NCBI GenBank assembly: GCA_964476445.1
Contig: CAYZAK010000004.1
Location: 1-64,000 of the forward strand
From: CAYZAK01 sp964476445
Lineage (GTDB): Bacteria; CG03; SLGR01; JAGXOG01
Reading direction: 5' to 3'
DNA length: 64,000 bases
Part shown: in pieces, positions 52,901 to 61,045 of the stretch
How the letters are laid out: each line of letters begins with the position of its first letter
How positions within the stretch are numbered: the stretch's first letter is position 1
Program-made: the position numbers and the translations under genes
The notes under the pieces: model-generated
The model's input: the letters and a program-made list of their open reading frames with translations, nothing else
Database searches by the model: none
What the model was told of the DNA's origin: nothing

Positions 52901-55006
52901 TCGGCGCTGGTACCCAAACCCAGCGAAGATTTTGGTGAAGAGTTTCAGGCTATTATTGACCAAATAGGGGAAGATGACGCTCAGGCACTTGAAGATTTTA
53001 ATGTTCTTCTATCCTCTGATAATGCATCCTATAGGTTTAGATTTTTGAGGCCGGATACCTATAACGCTGTATTTTACAGCCCGAACTATCCTGCTGTATC
53101 GGCAAAAGTTGATTTAACTGCCGACGACCAAAAAACTCTTAATATAGATTTTGACTATGGAGCAGCCGAAGGAGAGGAAAAAAGAGAAGTAAGAACAGCT
53201 TCAATATACGCTACGTTTGTGGATACGAACACTCTGCCGATTAGCGGGGTAAAGGTTACTGCAAAAGGACCTAATTTTGACCAGAACTATCTATCTGACA
53301 CCGAAGGTAATATAGAAATAAACCGTCTTCCCCTGGGGTTATACTACTTTTTTATAAACGCAGATGGTTACGAAAGGAAAGCAACCAAGGTTAGGGTTGA
53401 TAAAACCGGTGTTCACGAAAACGAAGTGGTACTCAAAAAAGCGCCGGAAATATTCTGGGGAGAAGTTCTATCCCGTAGACTTCCCAGTAAAGTAGCTTAT
53501 GAAGGTGCTGATATAGTGGCGTATCATTATCTCGATGATTCAGGGGCTCGGGTAACAGATGAACTTGTGGGTATTTATTCGGATACGTCGGATTCAGAAG
53601 GAAATTATTTAATAAATAACCTGCTTACCGACCATACTTACCGTATGTGGCTTGTTGTCCCCGGCCATCTGAAATATTCCGCTGATTTTAAAGCCGACGG
53701 TACCTTTTCAGGAGCGAATTTTCTTTTAAGAAATCTTGAACCTAATTTCAGTGTTAATTACCGTTTGGACGGCTCGTCTTTTGTATTTACAATTAATGCA
53801 AATAAAACTATGAACGGTGCTCCTTTGGTAAGATATACCAAAGGTAACTTTTCAAGCGCTGGTTCAGCGGAATGGACAGATGTAAATTTAAATACTGTAA
53901 CCTCCTCAAGAAGATGGAGGGCAACTATTGACGGCAGTGATTTTGATCCCGAAAATTTATATACGTTAAGAGTGACAGGGGAAGATACCAACGGAGTAAC
54001 AGTTGAAAACTATTCCTCTAAATTTGCAAAAAAGTATCCAACCCGGAACATAAAACTTCTGGAAGACCTGCTGGCTGAGGGAGGCACAGTGGAAGTAGAT
54101 GATACTGGAGATGACGTATCAGTAGTGGAAGTTCCTGCCGGGGCTATTGAGATAGATGAAAGTTCCGCAGAAGCAACGGTTTCTGCATTTTCGTCTTCGG
54201 GAGAAGAGACCGAGATAAAGGCAATGGCCCTTGGAGGTTTTGCTTCCCTGCTCTTTTCAAAAGAAAGTCTTGTAAGTCAGGTAAGCAACCTTATAAGCGA
54301 GGTTTATACTGTAGAGTTAGAAGCCGAGGACAGCGTAGCCATAACAAAGCCTCTTAAAATTAAACTTGAGTTCAACCGGTCGGATTTTAGTGATGCCGGC
54401 AATAATTCGGATAATATAAATATCAGGAGAAAAAATTCTGCCGGAGAATGGGAAGTGGTAGAAGGTATAATATCGGTTGATGAGACAAACGGTACTGCGG
54501 CAATAGAGGTATCCGATCTAAATTCTGCCTCATTTGCCTCGGATATGACTTATTCCGCTCAGTCCGGTTCCCAGGGCGGGGAATACGCGGTCTTCTACGG
54601 GATACCCGAAGAGCAGACCGGTCCTCAGGAATATATCGAGGAGAAGTTCAGGGCCTATAATTTCCCCAATCCTTTTAATCTGAAACAAAAACAGGTGACT
54701 CTTGAAAATTACGGGACCTCTTTTACCGGAGCCCAGCAGACAGTAGAGGGGACGGTGTTAAAATATTATCTGCCGTCAAAATACGGTACGGACGCCGACG
54801 TGGAGTTTAACATATACAATGTGGCCGGAGAGTTGGTAAGAACCATAAACGAACCGTCCCGGGAGGGAGGCTACATATATTTCACCGAATGGAACGGAAG
54901 AAACGATAGCAACAATAAATGCGCCAGCGGGGTATATCTTGCAATACCCCGGGTTGACGGAGCCGCTGTAATGAGCGATGCTCTTAAGATGGCCATAATA
55001 AGATAA
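49946..55006 (+). CDS. Giant secreted surface protein with carboxypeptidase-regulatory/Ig-like repeats and FlgD-type C-terminus
   Basis: The 1686-residue protein has a signal peptide (KKRIFCTVAALLIYFAGIAA). At least six CarboxypepD_reg/Cna-B-like beta-sandwich units follow, with the recurring pattern of a variable loop then DG-x-F/Y-x-L/I-x-x-L-x-x-G-x-Y (SDGTFDIGGLPRGNYILEIW, DDGSFLLTGLLPGEYHLKT, TEGNIEINRLPLGLYYFFI). A ZU5-like region near 1370-1530 precedes a C-terminal FlgD-type Ig domain (FPNPFNLKQKQVTL, CASGVYLAIPRV). It is likely exported and surface-anchored, perhaps with the PorV-like protein encoded 17 nt downstream. DNA at about 50340-52790 is much richer in G+C than the rest of the gene. 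Confidence 0.82.
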   Translation: MKKRIFCTVAALLIYFAGIAAAAEDVTLTVKVEDGYGESVRGARVVLADFEDLANSYIDYTAENGETSFTVPNDGKQYAIIPSSHGWTPTFLDWVNSADYEPVEWAASTAEETVTVGLQKMTDLSGICKVKSEVTVDTTTVIFGGIGHDSRTGDVAMGAGFAPDADTDSIYYYNVPNHLGDDGYGAGCFSPVMNTHIDGTISGITSSETGTVAGPTLDLTSTEAESPDTTESSAGTADLLIFRGVVTSPGGEALPDAEVKIEYGTTTADGNLVWDSFTSWTDSNGIYRVYGDTVPPSATFHYYVSRKGSVGVSTAVPVNFQETTLPARKNFTLDVADGKLKGVLLLDGTPVPDGHVHVHGDWTAWSIDGSTTNLVKEEPFIWADSRIRSDGTFDIGGLPRGNYILEIWSDFSQDEIIYNNGPNGREDIVDWSYRRVGSDDLRIKVWSSTFSVFTSTGGDVTVQETNEDGRLKVNIPPKDFTESSTATITGFVKLLSGDEIVDESPVTLIVSENNYEHEFSTHGVNSGTATEEEDLVYVDLPHSRVSEDSVELLSHEDFAWVDWEHPETGKSRIYWYATQAPEKGETVELNYDYQNPDMPVRLFETVSGTGTDFPFEITVEAGKKYRMNIRSLYYGESLKMGQWDQLDNIDFTGDRTTLDIGELAVAPAGQVRGYVRKPDGNYFRPVYKLIEDDANDYKVELGMEVVADGITVDSWDDAEVHDDGSFLLTGLLPGEYHLKTRTGLWVEPKEKLNEELGKVPWADTRREITVRASTEPARINLNLERGINIKPEGISVDLTPGATHYFSKEEECWETGDVRREGMIGFFALKKDTQLTPKTLKSFFMGGSEFFDIGFGYNPDSDEFFAGETFEKRVAPGEFDFYGGAIREYDPETDQDDMNMLFLSRRRGVTVSEDLAEYIEQEGPVQEINIPDLELGSVELTGHIAGDHIITKEDLPAIKANPNAVIELLPSVMLYDDTDGRLAGFSALVPKPSEDFGEEFQAIIDQIGEDDAQALEDFNVLLSSDNASYRFRFLRPDTYNAVFYSPNYPAVSAKVDLTADDQKTLNIDFDYGAAEGEEKREVRTASIYATFVDTNTLPISGVKVTAKGPNFDQNYLSDTEGNIEINRLPLGLYYFFINADGYERKATKVRVDKTGVHENEVVLKKAPEIFWGEVLSRRLPSKVAYEGADIVAYHYLDDSGARVTDELVGIYSDTSDSEGNYLINNLLTDHTYRMWLVVPGHLKYSADFKADGTFSGANFLLRNLEPNFSVNYRLDGSSFVFTINANKTMNGAPLVRYTKGNFSSAGSAEWTDVNLNTVTSSRRWRATIDGSDFDPENLYTLRVTGEDTNGVTVENYSSKFAKKYPTRNIKLLEDLLAEGGTVEVDDTGDDVSVVEVPAGAIEIDESSAEATVSAFSSSGEETEIKAMALGGFASLLFSKESLVSQVSNLISEVYTVELEAEDSVAITKPLKIKLEFNRSDFSDAGNNSDNINIRRKNSAGEWEVVEGIISVDETNGTAAIEVSDLNSASFASDMTYSAQSGSQGGEYAVFYGIPEEQTGPQEYIEEKFRAYNFPNPFNLKQKQVTLENYGTSFTGAQQTVEGTVLKYYLPSKYGTDADVEFNIYNVAGELVRTINEPSREGGYIYFTEWNGRNDSNNKCASGVYLAIPRVDGAAVMSDALKMAIIR

Positions 55007-55022
55007 ACAGGAGGATAATTTT

Positions 55023-55970
55023 ATGAAAAAATTAATAATTTTGAGTATAGCGTCCCTGCTGGGAGCCGTTCCGGTGTCTTACGGCGGATTGGGAACCACT
55101 GGCGCGCAGTTTTTAAAAATAGACCCGGGAGCCCGCCCGGTGGGAATGGGAGGAGCCTATTCAGCGGTGGTAAGCGATGCCAATACATTGTTTTACAATC
55201 CCGCCGGAATAGCTCAAATGGAAAACCGACAGGTTTCGGGAACCTACCTGAGATATTTTCAATCCATCAACTACGGTAATATAGCCGGAGTTATGCCCTC
55301 GGAAGGGTCATCCTCCTGGGGAATGGGAATAACGTATCTGGGAGTAACAGATATTCCCCACAGAGGGCTTGTGGATACCGATGATCCCACCGGAACCGGT
55401 TCACCGGAATCCACTTTTGGGTCCATGGATACTGCTTTTAACCTGGCCTATGCCCGGCAAAATCCTTTTCCGTCTGTTTTAGACGGCCTGGATCTGGGCG
55501 CAAAACTGGGTGTAATTTATCAGACTCTTGAAGATAAGAACTCTGTTACGGCCATGGTTGATGTAGGAGGTTTTTACAGTGTAAACGAGAAACTCTCTTT
55601 AGCCCTGGTATTTCAGAATATAGGTATGGGGGTAAAATTTGATTCCAAAACCGATCCCCTTCCCTTTAATATAAAAGCGGGAGTGGCGTTTAAACCGGTT
55701 GACGGGTTAACTCTGGCATGTGATATAAACGAATACATTTTAGATGAACAGCTATACGCTTCTATAGGAGCGGAGTATTGGATTATGGATATGCTGGCTT
55801 TGAGGGGAGGCTATAAATACGGTTACGATACCCAGGCATTGGATTCTTCCATGGTGGGTTTTTCCGGCGGCCTGGGGTTTAGCATATCGAATATGAATTT
55901 TGATTACGCCATGGCTCCCTTTGGAGATTTAGGCGATACCCACCGGGTTACTTTATCAGTTAATTTTTAA
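55023..55970 (+). CDS. PorV/UPF0164-like outer-membrane barrel protein
   Basis: The 315-residue protein has a signal peptide ending near residue 21 (LSIASLLGAVPVSYGG). It then has AQFLKIDPGARPVGMGGAYS and NTLFYNPAGIAQMENRQVSG, the hallmark N-terminal blocks of the PorV/UPF0164 family, followed by alternating barrel strands and a final THRVTLSVNF aromatic strand. PorV is a shuttle for type IX cargo in Bacteroidetes. Here it follows, at 17 nt, a cargo-like protein with a FlgD-type C-terminal domain, so pairing of carrier and cargo is plausible. AGGAGG precedes the ATG. Confidence 0.85.
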   Translation: MKKLIILSIASLLGAVPVSYGGLGTTGAQFLKIDPGARPVGMGGAYSAVVSDANTLFYNPAGIAQMENRQVSGTYLRYFQSINYGNIAGVMPSEGSSSWGMGITYLGVTDIPHRGLVDTDDPTGTGSPESTFGSMDTAFNLAYARQNPFPSVLDGLDLGAKLGVIYQTLEDKNSVTAMVDVGGFYSVNEKLSLALVFQNIGMGVKFDSKTDPLPFNIKAGVAFKPVDGLTLACDINEYILDEQLYASIGAEYWIMDMLALRGGYKYGYDTQALDSSMVGFSGGLGFSISNMNFDYAMAPFGDLGDTHRVTLSVNF

Positions 55971-56028
55971 TTATACGCCCTATTAAAAAATATTTTGTCC
56001 ATTAGGGCGCTGGGGGTATTAAAATTAC

Positions 56029-56057
56029 TTGTAAGTAAATTAAAAAATTATTATACT
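56029..56057 (+). promoter_or_regulatory. Promoter placing the transcript start at the purU ATG
   Basis: TTGTAA (56029-56034), a 17-bp spacer and TATACT (56052-56057) predict a transcript start at about 56063-56065, which coincides with the purU ATG at 56065. No ribosome-binding site fits in between. Confidence 0.45.
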
Positions 56058-56064
56058 TAAGCCT

Positions 56065-56931
56065 ATGGACAATAATGCAGTACTACTAATTTCGTGTCCC
56101 GATCGGAGGGGATTAATTGCCAAGGTTACCGATTTTGTTTATAAAAACAACGGGAATATTGAACATTCAGATCAGCATGTGGATCACCGCCCGGAAACAT
56201 TTTTTATGCGGATAGAATGGTCTCTGGATGGATTTAATCTGGATAAAAAAGGTATTAAACAGAGTTTTTCTGAACTGGCCGGAGATTATAATATGAAATG
56301 GGAACTGTATTTTAAAAAAAATACTAAAAATACGGCTATTTTTGTCTCCAGAAACCTTCACTGTCTGTATGAACTTCTTTACCGTTACGAGTCAAATCAG
56401 TTCAATACTACTATTCCCCTTATAATATCCAATTACAAAAAGGCGGGAAGGATATCCGAAAAGTACGGCATAGATTTTTATTATATACCCACGGATTCTG
56501 ACCGGGAAAAAGATTACGAAGAAAAGCAGTTAAGATTACTGGATAAATACGGAATCAATACGGTTGTGTTAGCCCGGTATATGAAAATACTATCGCCCAG
56601 GTTTGTAAATAAGTATCCCAACCGGATAATAAATATACATCATTCATTTTTACCTGCTTTTGTGGGATCCAAACCCTACGAAAGAGCCCACAGGCGGGGA
56701 GTAAAATTAATAGGGGCGACCAGTCATTATGTTACCCGGGATCTGGATGACGGCCCTATAATAGAACAGGATGTTACCCGGATAAGCCACAGAGATGCAG
56801 TTAAGGATTTAAAAATAAAAGGTGAAGATCTTGAAAAACTGGTCCTTTCCCGGGCGTTGAACTGGCATCTGGACAGAAAAGTGCTTGTCTATGGAGACAA
56901 AGAGCGTAAAAAGACAGTAATTTTCGATTGA
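56065..56931 (+). CDS. purU: Formyltetrahydrofolate deformylase
   Basis: The 288-residue protein has an N-terminal ACT domain (LLISCPDRRGLIAKVTDFVY) and a C-terminal formyltransferase-fold domain. The domain carries NIHHSFLPAFVGSKPYERAH (catalytic His after Asn) and LDDGPIIEQDV (catalytic Asp). The N-x-H...D set and ACT domain identify PurU rather than PurN. It releases formate from 10-formyl-THF, balancing the one-carbon pool and supplying formate for PurT. It is followed after one base by the rnf operon. The mRNA may be leaderless. Confidence 0.94.
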   Translation: MDNNAVLLISCPDRRGLIAKVTDFVYKNNGNIEHSDQHVDHRPETFFMRIEWSLDGFNLDKKGIKQSFSELAGDYNMKWELYFKKNTKNTAIFVSRNLHCLYELLYRYESNQFNTTIPLIISNYKKAGRISEKYGIDFYYIPTDSDREKDYEEKQLRLLDKYGINTVVLARYMKILSPRFVNKYPNRIINIHHSFLPAFVGSKPYERAHRRGVKLIGATSHYVTRDLDDGPIIEQDVTRISHRDAVKDLKIKGEDLEKLVLSRALNWHLDRKVLVYGDKERKKTVIFD

Positions 56932-56932
56932 T

Positions 56933-58195
56933 ATGAAAAAAGGTTTAAAGCTGAAAAGCCGAAAACATTCCACCCGGTTTAAAAGGATAGAAAAGATTCC
57001 TGTACCCGGTGAAGTATTACTTCATCTCGACCAGCATATAGGCGCTCCGTCTCGGGCGATGGTAAATAAAGGAGATAAAGTTAAAAAAGGAACGATGGTG
57101 GCTGAGGCTTCCGAAGGCTGTTCGGCGGCGCTGCACTCCCCTATTGCCGGTATTGTAAAAGATATAGGTCCGTATCCCCGGCTCGATGGTCAAATATCCC
57201 CTGCGATAGCTATTAAAAAGAGCGGCGACCAGAAAAAAGATTATATGGAACCCGTAGAGGATATTACCCCGGAAAATATTTATGAAAGAATAAGAGAATC
57301 CGGAATAGTAGGTATGGGGGGAGCGGGTTTTCCGGCTCACGTAAAATTGAAACCCCCCGTGGAAGTGATAACTTCTTTTTTAAACGGTTGCGAATGTGAG
57401 CCCTACCTTACCGCCGATGAAAGAATTATGGATGAAGAAGCAAAGAAAATTGTTCGGGGATTTGACTATGTAAGACAGGCTGTGGGTGCCCGGGAAGGTG
57501 TAATAGGAATAGAGGCCGATAAAGAGGATGCCATAAAAAGTATGAAAAGTTTCGTCGCCCGTCATAAAAATATCCGGGTGGAGGTGGTTCCAAAAGTTTA
57601 TCCCCAGGGTTATGAAAAAATGCTGATAAGCAAAGTAACAGGCCGGGAAGTGCCGTCCGGGGGTTTGCCCCATGATGTGGGGGTTTCAGTTCACAACGCG
57701 GCGACCTGTATGGCCGTGTACGAAAGTATAGCCGAAGGAAAACCTCTTATAGAGAGAGTTCTTACGGTCAGCGGAAACAGGATGGTAAAAACCGGTAATG
57801 TAAGGGTTCCTCTGGGAGTATCCTTTGGTGAAATTATTGACTACTATGATTTTCAAAGGTCAGATAGTGGGTTCGAACTTTTTGCAGGAGGACCGATGAT
57901 GGGTACGCCGGTGGATTCTTTGGAAGTTCCGGTAGAGAAAACTACTTCCGGCATTCTTATAAACCGGGCCCGGTCTATCGGAAGTGAACCATGTATAAGG
58001 TGCGGTAAATGTGTAAATGTATGCCCGATGGGGCTTGTTCCCCAGGAGCTGAATAAATACTTTGAGGGGCTGGATTATGAAAGGATAAAGGAGGCGGGGC
58101 TGGAGGATTGCATGGAGTGCGGTAGCTGTACGTATAAATGTCCTTCGGATATTTCTTTAACTTACAATTTTAAGATAGCCAAAACCAAGTTGTGA
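56933..58195 (+). CDS. rnfC: Rnf/ion-translocating electron transport complex subunit C
   Basis: The 420-residue protein shows PLHQHIGAPS-like LLHLDQHIGAPSRAMVNKGD, GIVGMGGAGFPAHVKLKPP (NADH/FMN-binding glycine loop), FLNGCECEPYLTADERIM and two ferredoxin clusters near the C-terminus: CIRCGKCVNVCPMGL and CMECGSCTYKCPSDI. RnfC is the NADH-oxidising peripheral subunit. The next gene should be rnfD but is rnfG, whose GTG start overlaps the RnfC stop. All parts of RnfC itself look intact. Confidence 0.95.
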   Translation: MKKGLKLKSRKHSTRFKRIEKIPVPGEVLLHLDQHIGAPSRAMVNKGDKVKKGTMVAEASEGCSAALHSPIAGIVKDIGPYPRLDGQISPAIAIKKSGDQKKDYMEPVEDITPENIYERIRESGIVGMGGAGFPAHVKLKPPVEVITSFLNGCECEPYLTADERIMDEEAKKIVRGFDYVRQAVGAREGVIGIEADKEDAIKSMKSFVARHKNIRVEVVPKVYPQGYEKMLISKVTGREVPSGGLPHDVGVSVHNAATCMAVYESIAEGKPLIERVLTVSGNRMVKTGNVRVPLGVSFGEIIDYYDFQRSDSGFELFAGGPMMGTPVDSLEVPVEKTTSGILINRARSIGSEPCIRCGKCVNVCPMGLVPQELNKYFEGLDYERIKEAGLEDCMECGSCTYKCPSDISLTYNFKIAKTKL

Positions 58196-58713
58196 AAAAT
58201 AAAAATTCAAATTTCAATATGATTCTTATCCTAGCCGGGGTCTGTTTAATTTCGGCCGGTATTTTGGGTTTACTGTACTCAGAGACCAGGGAAAAAATTG
58301 AACAGAACCGACAAAAGAGAATTGAGAAATCTGTTTACGAAGTTATCCCCGGCATAGACAGTTATGAAGGGTCGGGAGAAGATATAAAATCATTTAAAGG
58401 GAAAAAAGGAGATCATGTAGTCGGTTACGCTGTGTTAACTGAAGGTATGGGATTTCAGGGAGAGATAGAGCTTATAGTAGGTGTAGCCAGCAATATGAGG
58501 AGTATAACCGGGGTCCGGGTATTGGATTCGGTAGAAACCCCCGGACTGGGAAATAAAATTGCCTCAAAAGAATTTTTAAATCAGTTTGACGGTTTAAAGA
58601 TACCCCGCCAAAAAGGTATTGAAGTGGAGGCCATAACGGGAGCCACAATCTCCTCTCAGTCCGTACAGAGAATAATAAACGAGGCCATAGAAGATGCTAA
58701 AAGAATTCATTAA
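58192..58713 (+). CDS. rnfG: Rnf complex subunit G (FMN-binding)
   Basis: The 173-residue protein starts at GTG 58192 inside the rnfC stop. It has an N-terminal membrane helix (NMILILAGVCLISAGILGLL) and a periplasmic FMN_bind domain. VEAITGATISSQSVQR holds the flavinylation motif, with Thr152 as the expected phosphoester-linked FMN site. GMGFQGEIELIVGV and VLDSVETPGLGNKI are further conserved blocks. The absence of an adjacent rnfD is notable because RnfG and RnfD normally form the flavin pair. The overlap with rnfE is 20 nt. Confidence 0.93.
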   Translation: MKNKNSNFNMILILAGVCLISAGILGLLYSETREKIEQNRQKRIEKSVYEVIPGIDSYEGSGEDIKSFKGKKGDHVVGYAVLTEGMGFQGEIELIVGVASNMRSITGVRVLDSVETPGLGNKIASKEFLNQFDGLKIPRQKGIEVEAITGATISSQSVQRIINEAIEDAKRIH

Positions 58714-59284
58714 AGGACTCTGGGAAGAAAACCCTGTTTTATGTCAGTTGCTGGGCATGTGTCCCACCCTGGCGGTAACCACTTCGGCTATAAACGGGTT
58801 GTCCATGGGGGCGGCTACAACTTTTGTGGTAGTGAGTTCGGGGATAGTGATATCCCTGTTTAGAAACGCCATACCCGATAACGTGCGTATACCTGTGTTT
58901 ACCGTGGTAATAGCTACTTTTGTCACGGTGGTGGATATGACTTTAAAAGCCTATTTTCCAGATATATCCAGAGCTTTAGGCCCGTATGTGCCCTTAATAG
59001 TGGTAAACTGCCTTATCTTAGGCAGGCAGGAAGCTTTTACTTCCAAGAACCCCGTTTCCCTGGCAATAAGCGATACCCTGGGCATGGGGCTGGGGTTTAC
59101 CTGGCTTCTTACCGTACTGGGTTCGATACGGGAAATTTTGGGATCCGGCAGCCTGATGGGAATAAATATAATGCCCTCTAATTTTAGACCGTGGGTGGTT
59201 ATGGTTCTGCCGGCAGGGGCTTTTATAACCCTGGGTTTCCTGGCAGCTCTTTATAACTACATTAATCGTAGACGGAGATGTTAG
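58694..59284 (+). CDS. rnfE: Rnf complex subunit E (membrane)
   Basis: The 196-residue six-helix membrane protein opens FIKGLWEENPVLCQLLGMCP and continues LAVTTSAINGLSMGAATTFV, typical of the RnfE/NqrD family. The cysteine in LLGMCP and another in VVNCLILGRQEAF are those that ligate the membrane 2Fe-2S/4Fe cluster shared with RnfA. Paralogy with RnfA, encoded next, is evident. It overlaps rnfG by 20 nt and rnfA by 7 nt, so subunit synthesis is tightly coupled. Confidence 0.95.
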   Translation: MLKEFIKGLWEENPVLCQLLGMCPTLAVTTSAINGLSMGAATTFVVVSSGIVISLFRNAIPDNVRIPVFTVVIATFVTVVDMTLKAYFPDISRALGPYVPLIVVNCLILGRQEAFTSKNPVSLAISDTLGMGLGFTWLLTVLGSIREILGSGSLMGINIMPSNFRPWVVMVLPAGAFITLGFLAALYNYINRRRRC

Positions 59285-59874
59285 GAATGAATCTGGCAAC
59301 CATATTTATATCAGCGGTCTTAGTAAACAACTTTGTACTTTACTATTTTCTGGGCATATGTCCTTTTTTAGGGGTATCCAACCGTATAGATTCGTCGCTG
59401 GGCATAGGTATGGCCACAACTTTTGTCATGACCATGACTTCTCTGGTAACCTGGCCGCTTTACTACTATATAATTTCACCCGAGACGGGACTGGACCTTC
59501 CTTTTTTAGAATACGTGGTTTTTATTCTTGTAATAGCTTCTTTAGTTCAGTTTGTGGAGATGTTTTTAAGAAAAAACTTTAAGAAACTGTACAAGGCTCT
59601 GGGTATATATCTTCCTCTAATAACTACAAACTGCGCTATTCTGGGTATGGCTTTATTTATGGTGTTAAGAGATTATAATTATTTACAGAGCATGGTTTTC
59701 GGTTTTGGTGCGGGGGTGGGGTTTACCCTGGTAATTACCATAATGGCCGGAATTAGGGAAGAGTTAAAATATGCTCCCGTTCCCGATGTTTTTAAAGGAG
59801 CTCCGGTAACTTTGATTACCGCCGGCCTGCTGGCCCTGGCCTTTATGGGTTTTACGGGAATGATTACTCCTTAG
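59278..59874 (+). CDS. rnfA: Rnf complex subunit A (membrane)
   Basis: The 198-residue six-helix protein contains SAVLVNNFVLYYFLGICPFL near the N-terminus and LPLITTNCAILGMALFMVLR in the middle, the two cysteine-bearing blocks of the RnfA/NqrE family. ATG 59278 or ATG 59287 could start translation; the second leaves AGGA immediately upstream. RnfA and RnfE form the pseudosymmetric membrane core that moves electrons across the membrane, coupled to Na+ or H+ transport. It lies three bases before rnfB. Confidence 0.95.
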   Translation: MLGMNLATIFISAVLVNNFVLYYFLGICPFLGVSNRIDSSLGIGMATTFVMTMTSLVTWPLYYYIISPETGLDLPFLEYVVFILVIASLVQFVEMFLRKNFKKLYKALGIYLPLITTNCAILGMALFMVLRDYNYLQSMVFGFGAGVGFTLVITIMAGIREELKYAPVPDVFKGAPVTLITAGLLALAFMGFTGMITP

Positions 59875-59877
59875 AAA

Positions 59878-60675
59878 ATGACAGTCTTATACAGCGTTTT
59901 AGTTTTTGGGATAATAGGTCTGGCGGCGGGGGTGATACTGGTAATATCCTACGGAAAGCTTAAGGTATCGGAAACCCCCGACATTAAAAAAGTTTCTCGG
60001 GTTTTACCCGGAGTTAACTGCGGGGCATGCGGCTACGCTTCATGTCACGAATACGCTGTTTCCGTGGTAGAGGGTAAAGCAGAAATAAATGAGTGTATTC
60101 CAGGAGGCGACAAGACTGCTGAAAAAATAGGAAAAATACTTGGCCTGGAGTCTGAAGCCGGCGGGCAGTTTAAAGCAGTTGTAAAATGCGGTGTCCGGGA
60201 CAGAAAATACAATGCCCGGTACAAAGGCCCGAAAAGTTGCGTTGCTGCTGATTTAGTCGCCGGCGGTCTCAGCTGTAAATACGGGTGTTTCGGATACGGT
60301 GATTGTGTTGAAGTGTGTCCTTTTGACGCTATTTATTTAAATGAGAATAATTTACCTAAAGTAGATTTTAAAAAATGTACCGGTTGCGGTCTCTGCGTTA
60401 AAGCCTGCCCCAGGAATATAATAGAGTTAGTTGAACCGGAAAAGAATAGAATAGTTTATGTAGGTTGTTCCAGCAAACAGAGCGGTAAGAATACCCGGAC
60501 TGTTTGCGATTCGGGTTGCATAGGATGTAAAATCTGTGAAAAACAGGGTCCGGAAGGAATGTTTAAGGTAGAAGATAATCTAGCCGGAGTGAAAATACAG
60601 AATCAAAAGGCGGATACAGATAAGATAAAATGTCCCCCCGGATGTATTTATGAATTCTCCAAAGATAACGGTTAA
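59878..60675 (+). CDS. rnfB: Rnf complex subunit B (ferredoxin-like)
   Basis: The 265-residue protein has an N-terminal membrane helix (VLVFGIIGLAAGVILVISYG). A Fe-S domain follows with GVNCGACGYASCHEYAVSVV near residue 43. Ferredoxin-type clusters follow: GYGDCVEVCPFDAIYLNENN and KCTGCGLCVKACPRNIIELV, then a further SGCIGCKICEKQGP region. RnfB exchanges electrons with soluble ferredoxin. Its last 26 bases overlap the RseC-like gene. The number of Fe-S motifs is normal for anaerobes. Confidence 0.95.
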   Translation: MTVLYSVLVFGIIGLAAGVILVISYGKLKVSETPDIKKVSRVLPGVNCGACGYASCHEYAVSVVEGKAEINECIPGGDKTAEKIGKILGLESEAGGQFKAVVKCGVRDRKYNARYKGPKSCVAADLVAGGLSCKYGCFGYGDCVEVCPFDAIYLNENNLPKVDFKKCTGCGLCVKACPRNIIELVEPEKNRIVYVGCSSKQSGKNTRTVCDSGCIGCKICEKQGPEGMFKVEDNLAGVKIQNQKADTDKIKCPPGCIYEFSKDNG

Positions 60676-61045
60676 AGGAAGGGTAGTCCGGGTTTTTGAG
60701 CAGAAAATTGAGATAAAAATTTTAAATCCCGACCGGTGCGAAGAATGCGGACTCTGTCTTGAAGATAATAAAAGCCTTACTGTTTCTGTAGAAAATAATT
60801 TTAACAAAAACGATAATGTAAACGTTGAGTTTGACTGTAATATTATGAGGAGAATAATATTCTGGCTTTATTTTGTTCCCGCTTTATGTCTAATAGCGGG
60901 ATTTACCGGGGGGTATATTTTTTGGGGCAACTGGGGCGGTTTTATTGGCGGGATGTTATCTTTAGGCGCAGGGTACTGGGGAGTTAAAAAGCTAACTTCC
61001 GGGTTTAAAAATAAAATAAAGGTGAGCAAAGATGAAAAAGGATAA
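60650..61045 (+). CDS. RseC/MucC-like (SoxR-reducing family) membrane protein
   Basis: The 131-residue protein has KGRVVRVFEQKIEIKILN, then CEECGLC near 30, and two membrane helices (IIFWLYFVPALCLIAGFTGG and WGGFIGGMLSLGAGYWGVKK). This matches the RseC/MucC family (PF04246), which is often encoded with rnf genes and proposed to aid redox-cluster or SoxR reduction. The N-terminal cysteines are the usual C-x5-C-x2-C variant, shortened. It overlaps rnfB by 26 nt and the radical SAM gene by 14 nt, which suggests a maintenance role for the Rnf complex. Confidence 0.85.
   Translation: MNSPKITVKGRVVRVFEQKIEIKILNPDRCEECGLCLEDNKSLTVSVENNFNKNDNVNVEFDCNIMRRIIFWLYFVPALCLIAGFTGGYIFWGNWGGFIGGMLSLGAGYWGVKKLTSGFKNKIKVSKDEKG

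Noticed and set aside
55976..56009. Hairpin CGCCCTA / TAGGGCG after the PorV-like gene, as a terminator
   Set aside because: The loop is 20 bases and the stem is followed by CTGGGGG rather than a T-run, so it does not fit an intrinsic terminator.
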